Shown: positions 46,460 through 56,660, counted from the first letter of the stretch. The stretch: 59,622 nucleotides of DNA from Rhodobacter sp. (GCA_020250175.1 JADCEN010000021.1:1-59622); one strand, 5' to 3'. Numbers and translations are program-made. The notes: a model not told the origin generated them from the sequence alone.

Positions 46460-47602
46460 CTATCCGATCAGCGGCCCGGTCTTGCCATAGCGGTCTTCAT
46501 AGTGCCGTTTCAGGCGCTGCAGGGCGATGCGCAGCACGATCTTTCCTGATCGCGCCGACCAGCCCATCCGCCTTTCGGCGGTCTCCAGCCCTTCAAGATA
46601 GCAGCCACAGCGCAGAACCATGTCGCCCAGACCCGGACCAAGATCGGCCAGCGCTGCGGCCACGCGTTCCCGCGCGGCACGCGGACCGTCCGATGGTCCG
46701 CCGTCCGGACGGAAGCTGCCGCGTTCACCCCCGGTCAGGAAGCGGTCCCAGTTCTGGGCCACGCGCTGGCCCATCTGCGCCAGTTCGAAATCCTCGCGCA
46801 GCCGTTCGGCGGCATTGACAAGGGCAATCTCCAAAAACGGCTTTCCATCCTTGTCGCGCCGCCGTCCCAGAACGGCAATCGGGCTTTCAACCGCCCCGTA
46901 GCGCACGCGCGACCCGGCATCTTCTGCATCCCGGTCGCCGGTCAGATCGCCGCGCCCCGCCGTCATCAGTTCGGCAAACCGGCGCAGCGCCGCCCGTCCG
47001 GCACCGGTCAGCTCATAGCTTGCAACGCGACCGGGCTTGCGGCAGGCAATCCAGCCCTTCAGGGCAAAGGCCTGTGCGACGGGGCGGTCCACCGCCCCGA
47101 GATGCGCTGTCCGGCCATCAGGCAGCGCGCGCAGCACCGCCGCCTTTTCCATGTCCTGCGCAATCGCAAGCATTGCACCCGGCTCGGAAAGACGGCGCAG
47201 AATGCGGCGGGCCTCGCGCGCGATTGTGGCGTCGTCGAGCATGATATCTTCGGCACGGATCGGGGCGGTCATGGCGGGGTCACTCTCCTTCACTGGGATA
47301 CGGCTGCGCCCGGCATGCGCCTTGCCAAGCATCGCCAGAGCTTCGTCGATCAACGGGTCGTCGCGGCGGTTCTCGCAGCGGCGGACCTGGCGCAGCACCG
47401 TCGAGGCGGCACAGCCTTCGCGGCGGGCCAGCGACCGCAGGGAATGCCCGTCTTCGATGTGATCAAGATAAAGCCGCACCGCGTCCGGCAGCCAGGCCGG
47501 CAGGGATCCGACCGGCCCGATGTTTGAACCCACTTGCCCCGAATGGCCGGGGCCGGGGCGCATTGTGGCGGACGCTGGGGCAGACACAACCTTGGCACGC
47601 AT
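46460..47602 (-). CDS. DUF6456 domain-containing, HTH-bearing protein
   Basis: 380 residues. An N-terminal HTH-like segment (DGHSLRSLARREGCAASTVLRQVRRCENRR, about 52-80) suggests DNA binding. A middle part has a winged-helix appearance (VAQAFALKGWIACRKPGRVASYELT). The C-terminal part, with ESPIAVLGRRRDKDGKPFLE and QNWDRFLTGG, fits DUF6456. The function is unknown; a regulatory role is inferred from the HTH and from divergent transcription with the gene at 47751. A minus-strand ttgctt with a 17-base spacer to tatcgg upstream may be its promoter. Confidence 0.8.
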   Translation of the reverse strand: MRAKVVSAPASATMRPGPGHSGQVGSNIGPVGSLPAWLPDAVRLYLDHIEDGHSLRSLARREGCAASTVLRQVRRCENRRDDPLIDEALAMLGKAHAGRSRIPVKESDPAMTAPIRAEDIMLDDATIAREARRILRRLSEPGAMLAIAQDMEKAAVLRALPDGRTAHLGAVDRPVAQAFALKGWIACRKPGRVASYELTGAGRAALRRFAELMTAGRGDLTGDRDAEDAGSRVRYGAVESPIAVLGRRRDKDGKPFLEIALVNAAERLREDFELAQMGQRVAQNWDRFLTGGERGSFRPDGGPSDGPRAARERVAAALADLGPGLGDMVLRCGCYLEGLETAERRMGWSARSGKIVLRIALQRLKRHYEDRYGKTGPLIG

Positions 47603-47750
47603 TTCCTACCCGATTGTTAACGCTGGCCTTTTGCCGATAATTCTTTACAATTTCTAAAGCAATCCGTAACCCCCCGCGCGCACCGCGACAGATTCCGCAA
47701 CGCCCGGTTGCGGCGGGGCAAAGTGGGCCTTCCCCATCTGGAGGCCTCTC

Positions 47751-48041
47751 ATGACGGAACTGCGCAGCCATATCGCCAGGTTACAGCGTCCCCGGCTTTT
47801 GATTCAGGCGGCACGCCTTGGTCTTCCGGATTACCGGCGGGACCGCGACCTGCGCCGGCTGATCGGCATGGTCGCCGCCCCGCCGCCGCCGGTCTCGGTC
47901 GCCCGGCTACTGGAAGCGGAAGATCAGGTTGAAGAGGTTCGCAGGACCGGGGCCACCGGGTACAGTGCGGTCCGCCATGTCGATCTGCTGATTGCCCTGA
48001 TGGCCGAGGCGCGCCTGTTGCCGCGCGACCCGCGGCAGTGA
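47751..48041 (+). CDS. Small conserved protein, likely DUF6477 family
   Basis: 96 residues, no membrane helices. The N-terminal RLQRPRLLIQAARLGLPDYRRDRDLRRL and C-terminal RHVDLLIALMAEARLL match from memory a small Rhodobacteraceae family (DUF6477). It is transcribed away from the DUF6456 gene across 148 AT-richer bases. Function unknown. Confidence 0.65.
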   Translation: MTELRSHIARLQRPRLLIQAARLGLPDYRRDRDLRRLIGMVAAPPPPVSVARLLEAEDQVEEVRRTGATGYSAVRHVDLLIALMAEARLLPRDPRQ

Positions 48042-48105
48042 CCCCGCAAAAGGAAACGCGCCGCCAGGATCACCGGCGGCGCGTTCGGATGTCGGTCGGG
48101 AAAGA

Positions 48106-49653
48106 TCAGATGAAAGCGTCGGGGACCGAAGCCTTCTTGCGCGCCACGTAATCGTGCAGCGCTTCGGCCGTACCTTCGTCAAGGGCGGGCGGCTGGTAAT
48201 CGGCCAGCATCTTGGCCACCCGCTCTGCCGCCAGCGCCTCGGTGTCGCGCGCGCCTTCCTCGTCCCAGGTCTCGAAGGGCTTGTAGTCAAACAGGTCCGA
48301 CCGCCAGAAGGCACTTTTGAAGTTTGCCTGCGTATGCCCGCAGCCCAGGTAATGGCCGCCCGGACCAACTTCGCGGATGGCGTCCATGCCCTGGCCGTTC
48401 TCATCCATGATGATGCCCTTGGCCAGATGGTGCAGCGTGCCCAGCTGATCGGCATCCATGACGAACTTCTCGTAAGACGACACCAGACCGCCTTCCAGCC
48501 AGCCGCAGGCATGCAGCATGAAATTGACGCCCGAGAGCAGCGCCATGTTCAGCGAATTGGCGCTTTCATAGGCCGCCTGCGCATCGGGCAGCTTCGATCC
48601 GCAAAAGGCCCCGCCCGAGCGGTAGGGCAGGCCCAGGCGGCGCGCCAATTGCCCCGCGCCATAGGTGATATGCGATGCCTCTGGCGTGCCAAAGGTGGGC
48701 GCGCCCGAGTTCATGTCGATGCTGGTCACAAAGGCCCCGAAAATCACCGGCGCGCCGGGCCGGACCAGCTGCGAATAGGCCACGCCTGCCAGAACTTCGG
48801 CCAGCACCTGGGTCAGCGTCCCCGCCACGGTCACGGGGGCCATGGCCCCGCCGACGATGAAGGGGCTGATGATCGTGGCCTGGCCTGCGCGGGCATAAAC
48901 CTCCAGCGCGCCCATCATCGTCGAATCAAAGGTCAGCGGCGAGTTGATGTTGATGAGCGAGGTCATCACCGTGTTCTGCGCAACGAAATCCCTGCCGAAC
49001 AGAATCTCGCACATCTCGATGGAATCCTGCGCCCGGACGGGTTCGGTCACAGACCCCATAAAGGGTTTGTCCGACAGTTCCATATGCGCCAGCAGCATGT
49101 CGAGGTGGCGCTTGTTCACCGGCACATCCGTAGGCTCGCACACCGTGCCGCCGGAATGGTGCAGCCATTTCGACATATAGCCCAGCTTCACGAAATTGCG
49201 GAAATCAGCCAGGGTGGCATAGCGCCGCCCGCCGTCGCGGTCCCGCACAAAGGGCGGGCCGTACACCGGGGCCAGCACAAGGTTGCGCCCGCCCACTTCG
49301 ACCGACCGCGCCGGGTTGCGCGCGTGCTGGGTAAAGCCCGACGGGGCGGTGGCGCACAGCTTGCGCGCCAGTCCGCGCGGAATATGAACCCGCTCGCCCG
49401 TCACCGCGGCCCCGGCGGCACGCCAACGGTCAAGTGCCTGCGGATTGTCGACGAAATTGACGCCGATCTCCTCCAGCACGGTGTCCGCGTTCCATTCGAT
49501 GATCTGAAGGGCCTCTTCGTTCAGGATCTCGAAATTCGGGATGTTGCGCTGGATGTAGCCTGCCACGTCAAAGCTGACCGCCGTCCGCTCTGCCCGCCGT
49601 GCCGATCCGCCGCCGCCCCGTGCCCGCCGCCCCGCCACTGCCACATCGCTCAT
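48106..49653 (-). CDS. MttB-family methyltransferase, non-pyrrolysine type
   Basis: 515 residues of the trimethylamine methyltransferase (MttB) superfamily, TIM-barrel type. The frame has no internal amber codon, so it lacks the pyrrolysine of true archaeal MttB. Such homologues demethylate quaternary amines (for instance glycine betaine, carnitine or proline betaine) by passing a methyl to a corrinoid protein. No corrinoid protein gene is adjacent. GHTQANF near residue 425 and [18 protein letters not shown] are conserved in the family. A ggagga site precedes the ATG at 49653. Substrate unknown. Confidence 0.88.
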   Translation of the reverse strand: MSDVAVAGRRARGGGGSARRAERTAVSFDVAGYIQRNIPNFEILNEEALQIIEWNADTVLEEIGVNFVDNPQALDRWRAAGAAVTGERVHIPRGLARKLCATAPSGFTQHARNPARSVEVGGRNLVLAPVYGPPFVRDRDGGRRYATLADFRNFVKLGYMSKWLHHSGGTVCEPTDVPVNKRHLDMLLAHMELSDKPFMGSVTEPVRAQDSIEMCEILFGRDFVAQNTVMTSLININSPLTFDSTMMGALEVYARAGQATIISPFIVGGAMAPVTVAGTLTQVLAEVLAGVAYSQLVRPGAPVIFGAFVTSIDMNSGAPTFGTPEASHITYGAGQLARRLGLPYRSGGAFCGSKLPDAQAAYESANSLNMALLSGVNFMLHACGWLEGGLVSSYEKFVMDADQLGTLHHLAKGIIMDENGQGMDAIREVGPGGHYLGCGHTQANFKSAFWRSDLFDYKPFETWDEEGARDTEALAAERVAKMLADYQPPALDEGTAEALHDYVARKKASVPDAFI

Positions 49654-49919
49654 CCGCAATCCTCCGTGCCCGATCTTTCGGGGAGTGCGCCGGTTATGCC
49701 CGCAATCCCGGCCCGCCCGCCCTGCGGAATCGTCACCTGCGGGGCAAAACCGACATTGCCGCATGTCGCTTCCGGTCAGGCTTGCGCGGCCCCTGCCCGC
49801 TTCCGGTTTACAGCCATCCTGCGGGGATGCTGCGCGTTCAGAACAGCCCCGGCGGGGCGATGCGGCACCGCGCGCCACCGCCCCTTGCGAAGCGCCCCCC
49901 CTGCCGCTATCCCGCGCGG

Positions 49920-51476
49920 ATGACCCAGCATGACCGCCTTCTGATCATCGACTTCGGCAGCCAGGTAACGCAGCTGATTGCGCGACGCCTGCGCGAGTTG
50001 AACGTCTACTGCGAGATTCATCCGTTCCAGAAAGTGACGGACAGCTTCCTGGCAGAGTTTGCGCCAAAGGCGATCATCCTCTCGGGCGGGCCTGCCTCGG
50101 TCTTTGCAAATGGCGCGCCGATGCCCCCGCAGGCGGTCTTTGAGCTGGGCGTGCCGGTGCTGGGCATCTGCTACGGCCAGCAGGTGATGATGCACTGCCT
50201 GGGCGGCAAGGTGGAGCGCGGGCAGGGCACGGCAGAGTTCGGCCGGGCCTATGTGACACCGACAGCCGACCGGCTGGCCCTGCTGGAAGGGTGGTTTGAC
50301 ACGGGCCGCGAACAGGTCTGGATGAGCCACGGCGATCATGTATCGGAAATCGCGCCAGGATTTCAGGTTTATGGCACATCGCCAAACGCGCCTTTCGCCA
50401 TCACCGCCGATCCCGCGCGCCGGTTCTTCGCCGTTCAGTTTCACCCCGAAGTGCACCACACCCCCAAGGGCGCGACACTTTACAGGAATTTCGTCCGTCT
50501 GGCCGGCTTTCGCGGGGACTGGACGATGGGGGCCTACCGGGAGGACGCCATTGCCAGAATTCGCGCCCAGGTGGGCGGCGAACAGGTGATCTGCGGCCTT
50601 TCAGGCGGGGTCGACAGTTCGGTTGCCGCCGTGCTGATTCATGAGGCGATCGGCGATCAGCTGACTTGCGTCTTCGTCGATCATGGTCTGCTGCGCCAGG
50701 GCGAGGCCGAACAGGTTGTGACCATGTTTCGCGACCATTACAACATGCCGCTGATCCATGCCGACGAATCCGACCTGTTCCTGGGCGCGCTGGAAGGGGT
50801 CAGCGACCCCGAGGTCAAGCGCAAGACCATCGGGCGGCTGTTCATCGAGGTGTTCGAGAAACATGCCAAATCGGTGGGGGGGGCGCGGTTTCTGGCGCAG
50901 GGCACGCTCTATCCGGACGTGATCGAATCGGTCAGCTTTTCCGGCGGGCCCTCTGTCACCATCAAATCGCACCACAATGTCGGCGGCCTGCCCGAAAAGA
51001 TGGGCATGACCTTGGTCGAACCCCTGCGCGAGTTGTTCAAGGACGAGGTGCGGGCGCTGGGCCGCGAACTTGGCCTGCCCGCCAGCTTCATCGGGCGTCA
51101 TCCCTTCCCGGGGCCCGGCCTTGCCATCCGCTGCCCCGGCGAGGTTACCCGCGAAAAGCTGGCGATCCTGCGCCAGGCCGATGCCGTGTTCATCGACCAG
51201 ATTCGCCGGCATGGGCTGTATGACGAGATCTGGCAGGCCTTTGTGGCGCTGCTGCCGGTGAAGACCGTGGGCGTGATGGGTGACGGGCGCACCTATGACC
51301 ATGCCTGCGCCCTGCGGGCGGTGACGTCAGTTGACGGGATGACAGCCGATTACTACCCCTTCACCCATGACTTCCTGGGCGAAACCGCAACCCGGATCAT
51401 CAACGAGGTGCGCGGCATCAACCGGGTGACCTATGACATCACCTCAAAGCCGCCAGGCACCATCGAGTGGGAATGA
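49920..51476 (+). CDS. guaA: GMP synthase (glutamine-hydrolysing)
   Basis: 518 residues: class I glutamine amidotransferase domain with the catalytic triad Cys84 (GICYGQQ), His175 and Glu177 (FHPE), then the ATP-pyrophosphatase domain with the P-loop SGGVDS (228-233), and the C-terminal dimerisation domain ending KPPGTIEWE. It converts XMP to GMP. The start ATG at 49920 gives [15 protein letters not shown], standard for the family. Confidence 0.97.
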   Translation: MTQHDRLLIIDFGSQVTQLIARRLRELNVYCEIHPFQKVTDSFLAEFAPKAIILSGGPASVFANGAPMPPQAVFELGVPVLGICYGQQVMMHCLGGKVERGQGTAEFGRAYVTPTADRLALLEGWFDTGREQVWMSHGDHVSEIAPGFQVYGTSPNAPFAITADPARRFFAVQFHPEVHHTPKGATLYRNFVRLAGFRGDWTMGAYREDAIARIRAQVGGEQVICGLSGGVDSSVAAVLIHEAIGDQLTCVFVDHGLLRQGEAEQVVTMFRDHYNMPLIHADESDLFLGALEGVSDPEVKRKTIGRLFIEVFEKHAKSVGGARFLAQGTLYPDVIESVSFSGGPSVTIKSHHNVGGLPEKMGMTLVEPLRELFKDEVRALGRELGLPASFIGRHPFPGPGLAIRCPGEVTREKLAILRQADAVFIDQIRRHGLYDEIWQAFVALLPVKTVGVMGDGRTYDHACALRAVTSVDGMTADYYPFTHDFLGETATRIINEVRGINRVTYDITSKPPGTIEWE

Positions 51477-51797
51477 TCCCTGCCCAGCCAAGGGTATCCT
51501 GACCTGTGCCAGACTGCCCCTTACCCCCTGAGCGATATCAACACATGCAGCGGCTTCTGTCGGGGGCTGTTGGCGGTCAGCGCCGCTTTCGCATCGCGGG
51601 CCGGGCAGAACGGCGATCCGGCGCTTTGCCGGTCCGGCCCACGACCGCGCCGGTGGCCGGGCCTTGACGGTCGCGACAGCTTGGCCATGACCCGGACAGA
51701 CCGGAGCAGACCATGGCAGCAGATCGGGGGGTCCGCAGGCCCCGGCACGGACCGCAACCAGCGCAGTGCGTGACGTGCCGGGGCCTGATAGCCACCC
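51477..51797. other. Spacer with no recognisable gene
   Basis: 321 bases between the convergent guaA and the DUF1566 gene. Short frames exist on both strands but none resembles a protein. A clear terminator for guaA was not seen. Confidence 0.5.
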
Positions 51798-53033
51798 TCA
51801 CCCCGCCAGATCGCTGACGCAAAGGACGTGATTATGTCCGCGGACATCATCGCCCTGCGGGCCAAAACCGCTGGGGAAGGCACCGGGACTTGCCGTCTTG
51901 GGGTCGCTGCGCATCGCCCCCGCGCCATGGACATCAAGCCACCGGCGCTGCCCTGATCCGGGAGGGTTTTCCATATAACCCATCGCTGGCCCGATTGCCG
52001 CATAGACCGCAAGTTCGCCGCGGCGCGAGAAGGCGCGGTTGTGCTCTGACGCGGGGGGCGGCCCTTCAAGATGCGTGGTTGATGACCAGAGATAGACCTG
52101 GTCATCGCCCAACCCGAACAGCGGATCGATGGCCGGACTGCGGGAATAGTCGACGATCGAATGCAGTTCCTTTGCATCGGGCAGCCGCCAATCCCCCTGT
52201 CCGGCCAGCGAAAGTGCGTCGCAATAGGCCAGGGCATCCGCCCAGCCCAGCGCCCCTGCCGTATCGCGCCGCTGCCAGACAAGGCCCGTTGCGTGATCGG
52301 TCACCGTTTCGCCCTTCGCCTCGAAATCGTTCTGGCCATAGGCCGGGCCGCGAACCAGCCGCACCGCAAGCCGGTTCGGCGTTTGCATGCGGTTGGCCGG
52401 GTCCATGACCGGGTAGCCCTTGATCCGGCCGTCTGCGAAGTTGACGCCGAAGACGGTTTCGTCGCCGTTCATGGTCCGGCGGACATAGGGTGTCGCGCTC
52501 CATTCCTGCACGTCAATCGGCCTTGGGCCGTGCGCGGCGTCGCCCAGGCCCGTGCCGGTGCCATAGGCGAAATCGAAGACGGCCGTGTCGATGTAAGGGC
52601 GCGAGGATCGCGGATCGCCCGTAAAGCTGCCGCGATAGTCGATCAGCGAATAAAGCTCGCGGATCGTGGGCACGCGCCAGTCGTCTTGGCCGCCAAGACG
52701 GCTGGCCTGGGCGAAACCGTCAAGATCGGCGACCGCCACCGGACTGGCTGGCGCCTTTGCCCAGACCAGTCCCGTCACCAGATCCGTGACAGTGCCGTTG
52801 CCGTTATCATGATACCAAGGCCGCTTGCCGCGATGCTGCGCGTCCTGCCCCGACAGAAACGTCCCCGCCGCCGGGCAGTCGATGGCGTCGCCGTGTTCGC
52901 TGTAACAGCTGTCCTGTCCCGTGCCGACAACAGGGTAATGCGCGGCACTTGCCGGGGCCGCCCCCAAGCCCCAGGACTGGGATACGCCAAGGAAAAGGCC
53001 GCCCAGAGTGATGACTGCAAGAAGTGGCTTCAT
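51798..53033 (-). CDS. Secreted protein with two DUF1566 (Lcl-type) repeats
   Basis: 411 residues with a signal peptide (MKPLLAVITLGGLFLGVSQSWG...). Two related domains are visible: one starting VTDLVTGLVWAK with DDWRVPTIRELYSLIDYRGS, the other starting VTDHATGLVWQRR with GDWRLPDAKELHSIVDYSRSP. The pattern (G)DWRxPxxxEL is the DUF1566/Lcl hallmark, found in surface or exported proteins of unclear role. The start at 53033 is chosen because sequence further upstream lacks coding character and includes a C-run. Neighbours are an IS fossil and a spacer, so it lies in an accessory pocket. Confidence 0.82.
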   Translation of the reverse strand: MKPLLAVITLGGLFLGVSQSWGLGAAPASAAHYPVVGTGQDSCYSEHGDAIDCPAAGTFLSGQDAQHRGKRPWYHDNGNGTVTDLVTGLVWAKAPASPVAVADLDGFAQASRLGGQDDWRVPTIRELYSLIDYRGSFTGDPRSSRPYIDTAVFDFAYGTGTGLGDAAHGPRPIDVQEWSATPYVRRTMNGDETVFGVNFADGRIKGYPVMDPANRMQTPNRLAVRLVRGPAYGQNDFEAKGETVTDHATGLVWQRRDTAGALGWADALAYCDALSLAGQGDWRLPDAKELHSIVDYSRSPAIDPLFGLGDDQVYLWSSTTHLEGPPPASEHNRAFSRRGELAVYAAIGPAMGYMENPPGSGQRRWLDVHGAGAMRSDPKTASPGAFPSGFGPQGDDVRGHNHVLCVSDLAG

Positions 53034-53481
53034 GAGGTTACCGCGACCGTTCGAATGGCACGGCTGTCGCCGCCGGCAGTGTGACGTTCGGCGCACGGCA
53101 CAGGCCGCCCCCCCCCCCGATGTCCGGGACCGGGGTCCGGGACCGGGGCGCAGCACCGGCCAAAGGTTGCCACCCCGGCAGAAGACGCCAAGGCACTGCG
53201 CGTCGGCATGTCGTGGCGCAGGCAAGCAGAAGGGGCATGGAAAGCAGGCATGTGCCGCCTTTGCACTGCGGATTGTCTTCATGTGTACCACCCGGATCCT
53301 GATTTGCCCAGACCGCGCGAGCGTGCGCGAGCACGGATGGGTGGTGGAACCGCGCGGCTTTACAAGCCTGCCGATCTACAGCGTGACGCCCGCCATAGAC
53401 TTCTGGCGGCCCTTTCGATCGTGTCCCATAGCGTGGTGAGGCTTCGATTGCTCACCGTGATCCCGGACCTGTCCGGGCTGG
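53034..53481. other. Upstream region of the DUF1566 gene with an 11-base C-run
   Basis: Non-coding region between the DUF1566 gene and the IS256 remnant. It holds a run of 11 C (53108-53118; G on the DUF1566 coding strand) about 75 bases before the start codon, followed by a tandem ccgggaccgggg repeat near 53124-53148. The rest shows no gene; bases near 53410-53480 may belong to the outer end of the IS element. Confidence 0.55.
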
Positions 53482-54836
53482 TCATGCTCCGGGGACTGCC
53501 GAGAGCATGAAGGTGGGATGGTCGCTCATCGGGGCCATGGTTTCGCTGCGCGGACCATCGGTTCAAGGGTCATGTAGCGGGCCCGCTGGACGGCCCATTC
53601 CTCGGATTGCTCGATCAGGATGGCAACGATGGTCCGGCCATGCGCCGGACGGTGATGGCTTGTTCATTCGGAAAGATTCCCACGACCTCGGTGCGGCGTT
53701 TGATTTCGCCGTTAAGGCGCTCGATCGGGTTGGTTGAGTGCAATTTGGCGCGGTGGGCGGCGGGAAAGCCCATATAGGCCAGCACAACGTGCCCGGCATT
53801 CGCCATTGTCCTCCGACCCTTGGCGGACAATCGCTCATTCCATGAGGGTAGCCATTTTGGGGATTTTGGGTCGGAGCTGATCGGCAATCCCGCGCCACTG
53901 GGTCTTGGCGGCCTGCGCATCGTTTTGGGCAAAGGCGGTGGCGATGAAGGCGGATATGACGCGTCGCCCGCACTTGCCGGCATGGGCGAGGGCGTTGCGC
54001 ATGAAGTGAACCCGGCAGCGCTGCCACGTCGCGCAAAGCACCTTGGAGACGGCGGCCTTGATGCCCTCGTGCGCGTCACTGGTTACCAGCTTCCCTCCGC
54101 GCAACTCGCGGCGGGTCAGTTTGCGTGAGACAACTCGGCCCAGAAGGGTTCCGCCTCGGAGGCCGCAATGACCAGACCCAGCACTTCGCGGCGACCGTCG
54201 CTGTTGACACCCACGGCGGTGATCGCGGCGACCGAAACGATCCTGTTGTTCTGGCGTACTTTCATGCAGGTCGCGTCGATCCACGGACGGGGCCGTTGAC
54301 CGCGCCGACTGTCCCCCGGACAGTCGGGGAATGGGTCCGGGGGACCGTCTCCATGCGGATCAACCCTCCAAGGGGCGGTTCAGGAACCCCTGCACCTTCT
54401 CGTCGATTTCCCCGCACAGGCGGCTGACCTGGCTCTTCGAAATGCCGTCCATGCCCACGGCCTTGACCAGGTCATCGACGGAACGGGTGGAGATGCCCTG
54501 AACGTAAGCTTCCTCGATCACCGCAGTGAGGGCCTTCTCCGCCATCCGGCGCGGCTCCAGAAAGCCGGGGAACCAGCTGCCCTTGCGCAGCTTCGGGATG
54601 CGCAGCTCCACCGTGCCCGCCCGCGTGTGCCAGTCGCGCTCGCGGCAGCCGTTGCGCTGCGCCAGCCGCTCCGGGGTCTTCTCGCCATAGCCCGCCCCGG
54701 TCAGCGCACCGACCTCCAGCGCCATCAGCCGTTCGGCGGCAAATCGTCGGGCGCATGGGCCGACCATCTCGCGCAGCATGTCGGCGTCAGACGTCTTCTC
54801 AGGCAGGGCATTCAGGCCCATCACCGCACCGGTCAT
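53482..54836 (-). pseudogene. IS256-family transposase, decayed
   Basis: Read from 54836 down, the pieces of one mutator-type transposase appear in order but in different frames. Piece 1 (54836-54360): [12 protein letters not shown]-like N-terminus to FLNRPLEG, then stop. Piece 2 (about 54285-54110): PWIDATCMKVRQN with the first DDE Asp, to EAEPFWAEL, then stop. Piece 3 (to 53835): KLVTSDAHEGIKAAV and TWQRCRVHFMRN, carrying the second Asp region. Piece 4: LAYMGFPAAHRAKLHSTNPIERLNGEIKRRTEVVGIFPNE. Piece 5 (to 53482): EEWAVQRARYMTLEPM to the C-terminus. At least four frame breaks make it inactive. No terminal inverted repeats could be identified. Confidence 0.88.
54307..54346. repeat. Two palindromes inside the IS256 fossil
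   Basis: gactgtcc/ggacagtc (54307-54325, 8-bp arms) and ggtcc/ggacc (54334-54346) sit where the transposase should run from ..NRPLEG straight into ..PWIDAT. About 55 bases are extra here compared with intact relatives, so this looks like a small palindromic insertion rather than simple decay. Confidence 0.6.
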
Positions 54837-55132
54837 CGGGGTTCCTCAGATCAAGGTTGACGCTCGCAACCGATACCTACCCGAGATCACCGATGACCAG
54901 CCGCAAAGCCGCCCGCGCCGCCAGCTATGTGAAAGCGCTGCGCGGGCGGCCTTGCTGTCGGCGAGCTACACCACGCGGAGGGACAGGATCCCGGCCTGCA
55001 CCCGTGCACGGTGGCGTTCCCCCTGCGCGGCGCGCGCGTCACGCGAATGTCACCCCTTTTCGCTATTCCTTTGCAGCAGCCTTGATTTTTGAAAAGCATT
55101 CGCAACCATTCAGCAGCGACAAAGGACAGGCG
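54837..55132. other. Spacer between the IS256 fossil and the 116-residue gene
   Basis: Probably contains the outer end of the IS element (near 54840-54900) and the promoter of the next gene. No coding frame is convincing. Confidence 0.45.
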
Positions 55133-55483
55133 ATGCTGGAGTTTCTGCCGAAAGAGGTGCGCGACGGCCTGGAAGCGGCCCGCAAGCGCGAACGCAGCCG
55201 CAAGACGCGCCTGCGCGTCCGGTCGGGCGAAGCGGAGTTTCCCGTTCTGCGCCTATGGGTTGACGGTTTTGCCCTGAAGGCCGACCGCGCGCCCAAACTG
55301 CGCGGCCTTGTCGATGTCTATGACGGCTCCCGCCACATCTGCCAATGCCTGATCATTGCCTCCAGCATCGAAAACGAAGAGCTGATCTGCGACTTCAAAC
55401 AGTCCACCGTTGCCGAAGACCGTCCCGCGCTTGACTTCTGGCGGGACGAAAACGCCCCGGTGGGCTATCTGACCCACAGTTGA
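55133..55483 (+). CDS. Conserved hypothetical protein, 116 residues
   Basis: Soluble, with a charged helical start (MLEFLPKEVRDGLEAARKRE) and then beta-rich sequence (LRLWVDGFAL, LRGLVDVYDGSRHICQCLIIAS). The shape is somewhat reminiscent of PilZ-like domains, but the signature residues are not evident, so no function is given. An aaaggacagg ribosome site lies 2-3 bases before the ATG at 55133. Convergent with the lyase gene, 4 bases between stops. The coding pattern and ribosome site support a real gene. Confidence 0.75.
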   Translation: MLEFLPKEVRDGLEAARKRERSRKTRLRVRSGEAEFPVLRLWVDGFALKADRAPKLRGLVDVYDGSRHICQCLIIASSIENEELICDFKQSTVAEDRPALDFWRDENAPVGYLTHS

Positions 55484-55487
55484 CGGG

Positions 55488-56660
55488 CTATTGCAGGTCG
55501 CCGAAAGCCTGCTGCAGGCGGTGGACCGCCTCGATGATCTGCGCACGGGGCGCGCCGATGTTGAAGCGCAAAAAGGTCTCGCCGCCCGCCCCGAAGGTAT
55601 AGCCGTGGTTCGTGGCAATCCCGGCTGTCTTTTCGACCCGGCCCGTAAACTCTGCCCGGTCCATCCCGGTGCCGGAAAAATCCACCCAAGCCAGATAGGT
55701 TGCTTGCAGCGGCATCGAGGCAAGGCCGGGAATGGCATTGACCCCGGCATCAAAGACCCGCCGGTTTTCATCCAGATAGGCCATCAGCGCATCAACCCAG
55801 GCCGCCCCTTCGGCGCAATAGGCGGCGGTGGCCATATGCATGCCAAAGGCATTGGGCGAAATGCCCAATGCCATCATCCGGTTGGCAAAGCGCGCCCGAA
55901 GCGCCGCATCGGGGATGATGACATTCCCGATATGCGCGCCCGCGATGTTGAAGGTCTTTGTCGTCGCGGTCATCATGATCAGCCGGTCGATGATTTGCGG
56001 GGCCGCGACGGGCATCGGCACATGGGCCTGACCGGGAAAGACCAGATCATGGTGCACCTCGTCCGAGATCAGCAGAAGGTCATGGCGCTGACAGAACGCG
56101 GCCACCCCCTGCAACTCGTCAGCGGTCCAGACCCGCCCGCCCGGATTGTGCGGTGAACACAGCACCAGCAGCCTTTCGCGCCCGGTCATCTGGCGGTCCC
56201 AGGCGGCAAAATCCATTTCATGGTGCCCGGTGACGGTTTTCAGCGGGCATTCCACCACATTGCGCCCGGCCGCCTTGATGACCTTTGCGAAAGCATGGTA
56301 AACCGGCGTCATCAGGACAATCCCGTCGCCGGGGGCTGTAAAGGCATCCAGACAGATGCCGAACCCGTTCACCAGCCCATGCGTGGAAAAGATCGCCGCC
56401 GCGTCCACCTCCCAGCCGTGGCGGGTCCGCATCCACCACCGGATTGCGTCCAGACAGGCGGTATCATCGCCGAAATAGCCGTAAACGCCATGCGCGGCCA
56501 TCTTCTCGACCGCCTGCTGAACACAGGCCGGTGGGCGGAACTCCATATCGGCGACCCACATCGCAAGACCGGTATCTGCCGGAATGCCGTAAATCTTTTC
56601 CATCATGTCCCATTTGACGGAGTGGCTTGCTCTGCGGTCGATCAGCTGGTCAAAGTTCAT
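55488..56660 (-). CDS. MalY/PatB-type cystathionine beta-lyase/aminotransferase
   Basis: 390 residues, fold type I PLP enzyme of the MalY/PatB branch. PLP lysine is Lys235 in TATTKTFNIAG, with Asn172 (HNPGG), Asp200 (LISDEVHHDL) and the N-terminal VKWD pattern at 15-18. These enzymes cleave C-S bonds of cystathionine or cysteine conjugates; some also act as regulators, as MalY does in E. coli. The start ATG at 56660 gives MNFDQLIDRR, normal for the family. Confidence 0.9.
   Translation of the reverse strand: MNFDQLIDRRASHSVKWDMMEKIYGIPADTGLAMWVADMEFRPPACVQQAVEKMAAHGVYGYFGDDTACLDAIRWWMRTRHGWEVDAAAIFSTHGLVNGFGICLDAFTAPGDGIVLMTPVYHAFAKVIKAAGRNVVECPLKTVTGHHEMDFAAWDRQMTGRERLLVLCSPHNPGGRVWTADELQGVAAFCQRHDLLLISDEVHHDLVFPGQAHVPMPVAAPQIIDRLIMMTATTKTFNIAGAHIGNVIIPDAALRARFANRMMALGISPNAFGMHMATAAYCAEGAAWVDALMAYLDENRRVFDAGVNAIPGLASMPLQATYLAWVDFSGTGMDRAEFTGRVEKTAGIATNHGYTFGAGGETFLRFNIGAPRAQIIEAVHRLQQAFGDLQ

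Noticed and set aside
48106-49653. Pyrrolysine-containing MttB
   Set aside because: No in-frame TAG occurs, so pyrrolysine is not used.
53410-54900. Terminal inverted repeats of the IS256 element
   Set aside because: The sequences at both expected ends were compared by eye and no convincing inverted pair was found, so element borders are left open.
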